Assembly (NCBI GenBank): GCA_023129265.1
Contig: JAGMCJ010000067.1
Coordinates: forward strand, 1-6,130
Direction: 5' to 3'
Source of the DNA: Thermoplasmata archaeon
GTDB lineage: Archaea; Thermoplasmatota; Thermoplasmata; RBG-16-68-12; JAGMCJ01
Length of the DNA stretch: 6,130 nucleotides
Below the pieces are notes generated by a model, which was not told the origin of the DNA, made no database searches, and worked only from the letters and a program-made list of their open reading frames with translations. A program made the translations under genes and the position numbers. Shown one piece after another: positions 5,831 through 6,130 of the stretch (the stretch's first letter is position 1; every line of letters starts with the position of its first letter).

Positions 5831-5838
5831 TATATAAA
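5831..5838 (-). promoter_or_regulatory. Strong TATA box for the 97-residue gene
   Basis: Read on minus the sequence is TTTATATA, extended upstream by two further T, the clearest TATA box in the window. With its centre near 5834, transcription should start near 5808. That excludes the ATG at 5818 and favours ATG 5800, with a leader of roughly 8 bases. It lies just downstream of the stop codon of the radical-SAM-like fragment. Confidence 0.65.
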
Positions 5839-5855
5839 AAGACTCGTAGTTCCAG

Positions 5856-6130
5856 TCAGCTCCGCTCATCGGGATTCACGTGGTAGTTCAACGTCTCGGA
5901 CAGCGTGCGGCCCGCCAAGTCCGGTCTGTGGGACGAGTGACAAAGGAGCGCCCCCAGGACGTTGCAGTCGATCATCCTCACATCGGTGCCTTCCCGATTC
6001 TCCCTGGTGCAGCTTGCCAGATACCAAAATCCGAGTGGTGGAATCGTCTGGTGCGGTATGTAAGGAGGATGGGGGAGCAATACTCTGCGATTCCTCCGAT
6101 TCCATACCTGCTCCCCTGGTACGTTGGAAT
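5856..6130 (-). pseudogene. Truncated N-terminus of a B12-binding radical-SAM-type protein
   Basis: A minus-strand frame enters from the right edge and stops at TGA 5858-5856, giving about 90 visible residues. It contains RRVLLPHPPYIPHQTIPPLG, then FWYLAS, then VRMIDCN, then RPDLAG. This is the layout of the cobalamin-binding Rossmann-like domain at the N-terminus of B12-dependent radical-SAM proteins (VLLxxPP, PPLGxxYLA, IID, PDxxG). Those enzymes usually have several hundred residues and a CxxxCxxC cluster motif downstream. Here the protein ends in the middle of the first domain, and the promoter of the next gene begins directly after. No other frame restores the missing part. It is probably a remnant. 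The start lies off the window or is one I cannot identify. Confidence 0.55.

Noticed and set aside
1..6130. CRISPR array, tRNA, rRNA, transposase or toxin-antitoxin pair
   Set aside because: No regularly spaced direct repeats, no tRNA-like cloverleaf or rRNA stretch, and no transposase or toxin motifs were seen on either strand.

Overview
The window looks like a stretch of an archaeal chromosome. The anchor is a complete small subunit (DP1) of the archaeal D-family DNA polymerase. It is supported by a UPF0201 protein (an archaeal family) and by AT-rich TATA elements placed about 26-30 bases before likely start codons, which suggests mostly leaderless transcripts. The moderately high GC, TATA-driven leaderless starts and the HdrA-like and B12/radical-SAM-like fragments would fit a Thermoplasmatota-type euryarchaeote, but the lineage is inference.

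Layout. Positions 1-349 carry the 3' end of an unrecognised plus-strand gene, in visibly more AT-rich DNA than the rest. Positions 350-902 hold no intact gene. I see two decayed fragments there: a short minus-strand ORF at 416-592 whose reading appears to continue after a one-base slip, and an HdrA-like N-terminus at 673-906 that has lost its signature cysteine motif. A 9-bp inverted repeat lies between them. Positions 903-2366 (minus) encode DP1. A single TATA-like element at 2393-2399 can serve DP1 on one strand and, on the other, a two-gene unit: a UPF0201 protein (2426-2821), then by a 4-base ATGA overlap a xylose-isomerase/endonuclease-IV-like TIM-barrel protein (2818-3582).

Positions 3559-4977 (minus) encode a membrane CPBP-family (CAAX-protease-like) protein with three N-terminal zinc ribbons and one C-terminal zinc ribbon. 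Its 3' end overlaps the TIM-barrel gene tail to tail by 24 bases. A divergent spacer (4978-5146) then leads to a small 83-residue protein (5147-5398). A spacer with nested inverted repeats follows, then a 97-residue ferredoxin-like-fold small protein on minus (5507-5800). The right edge (5856-6130, minus) holds the truncated N-terminus of a cobalamin-binding radical-SAM-type protein.

The intact genes are mostly replication, nucleic-acid and membrane housekeeping functions in separate short transcription units. The gene fragments sit near both ends of the window. I found no CRISPR array, rRNA, tRNA or recognisable insertion sequence. No clearly new multi-gene system is visible. The most unusual items are the zinc-ribbon-flanked CPBP protein, the gene remnants and the shared divergent promoter.
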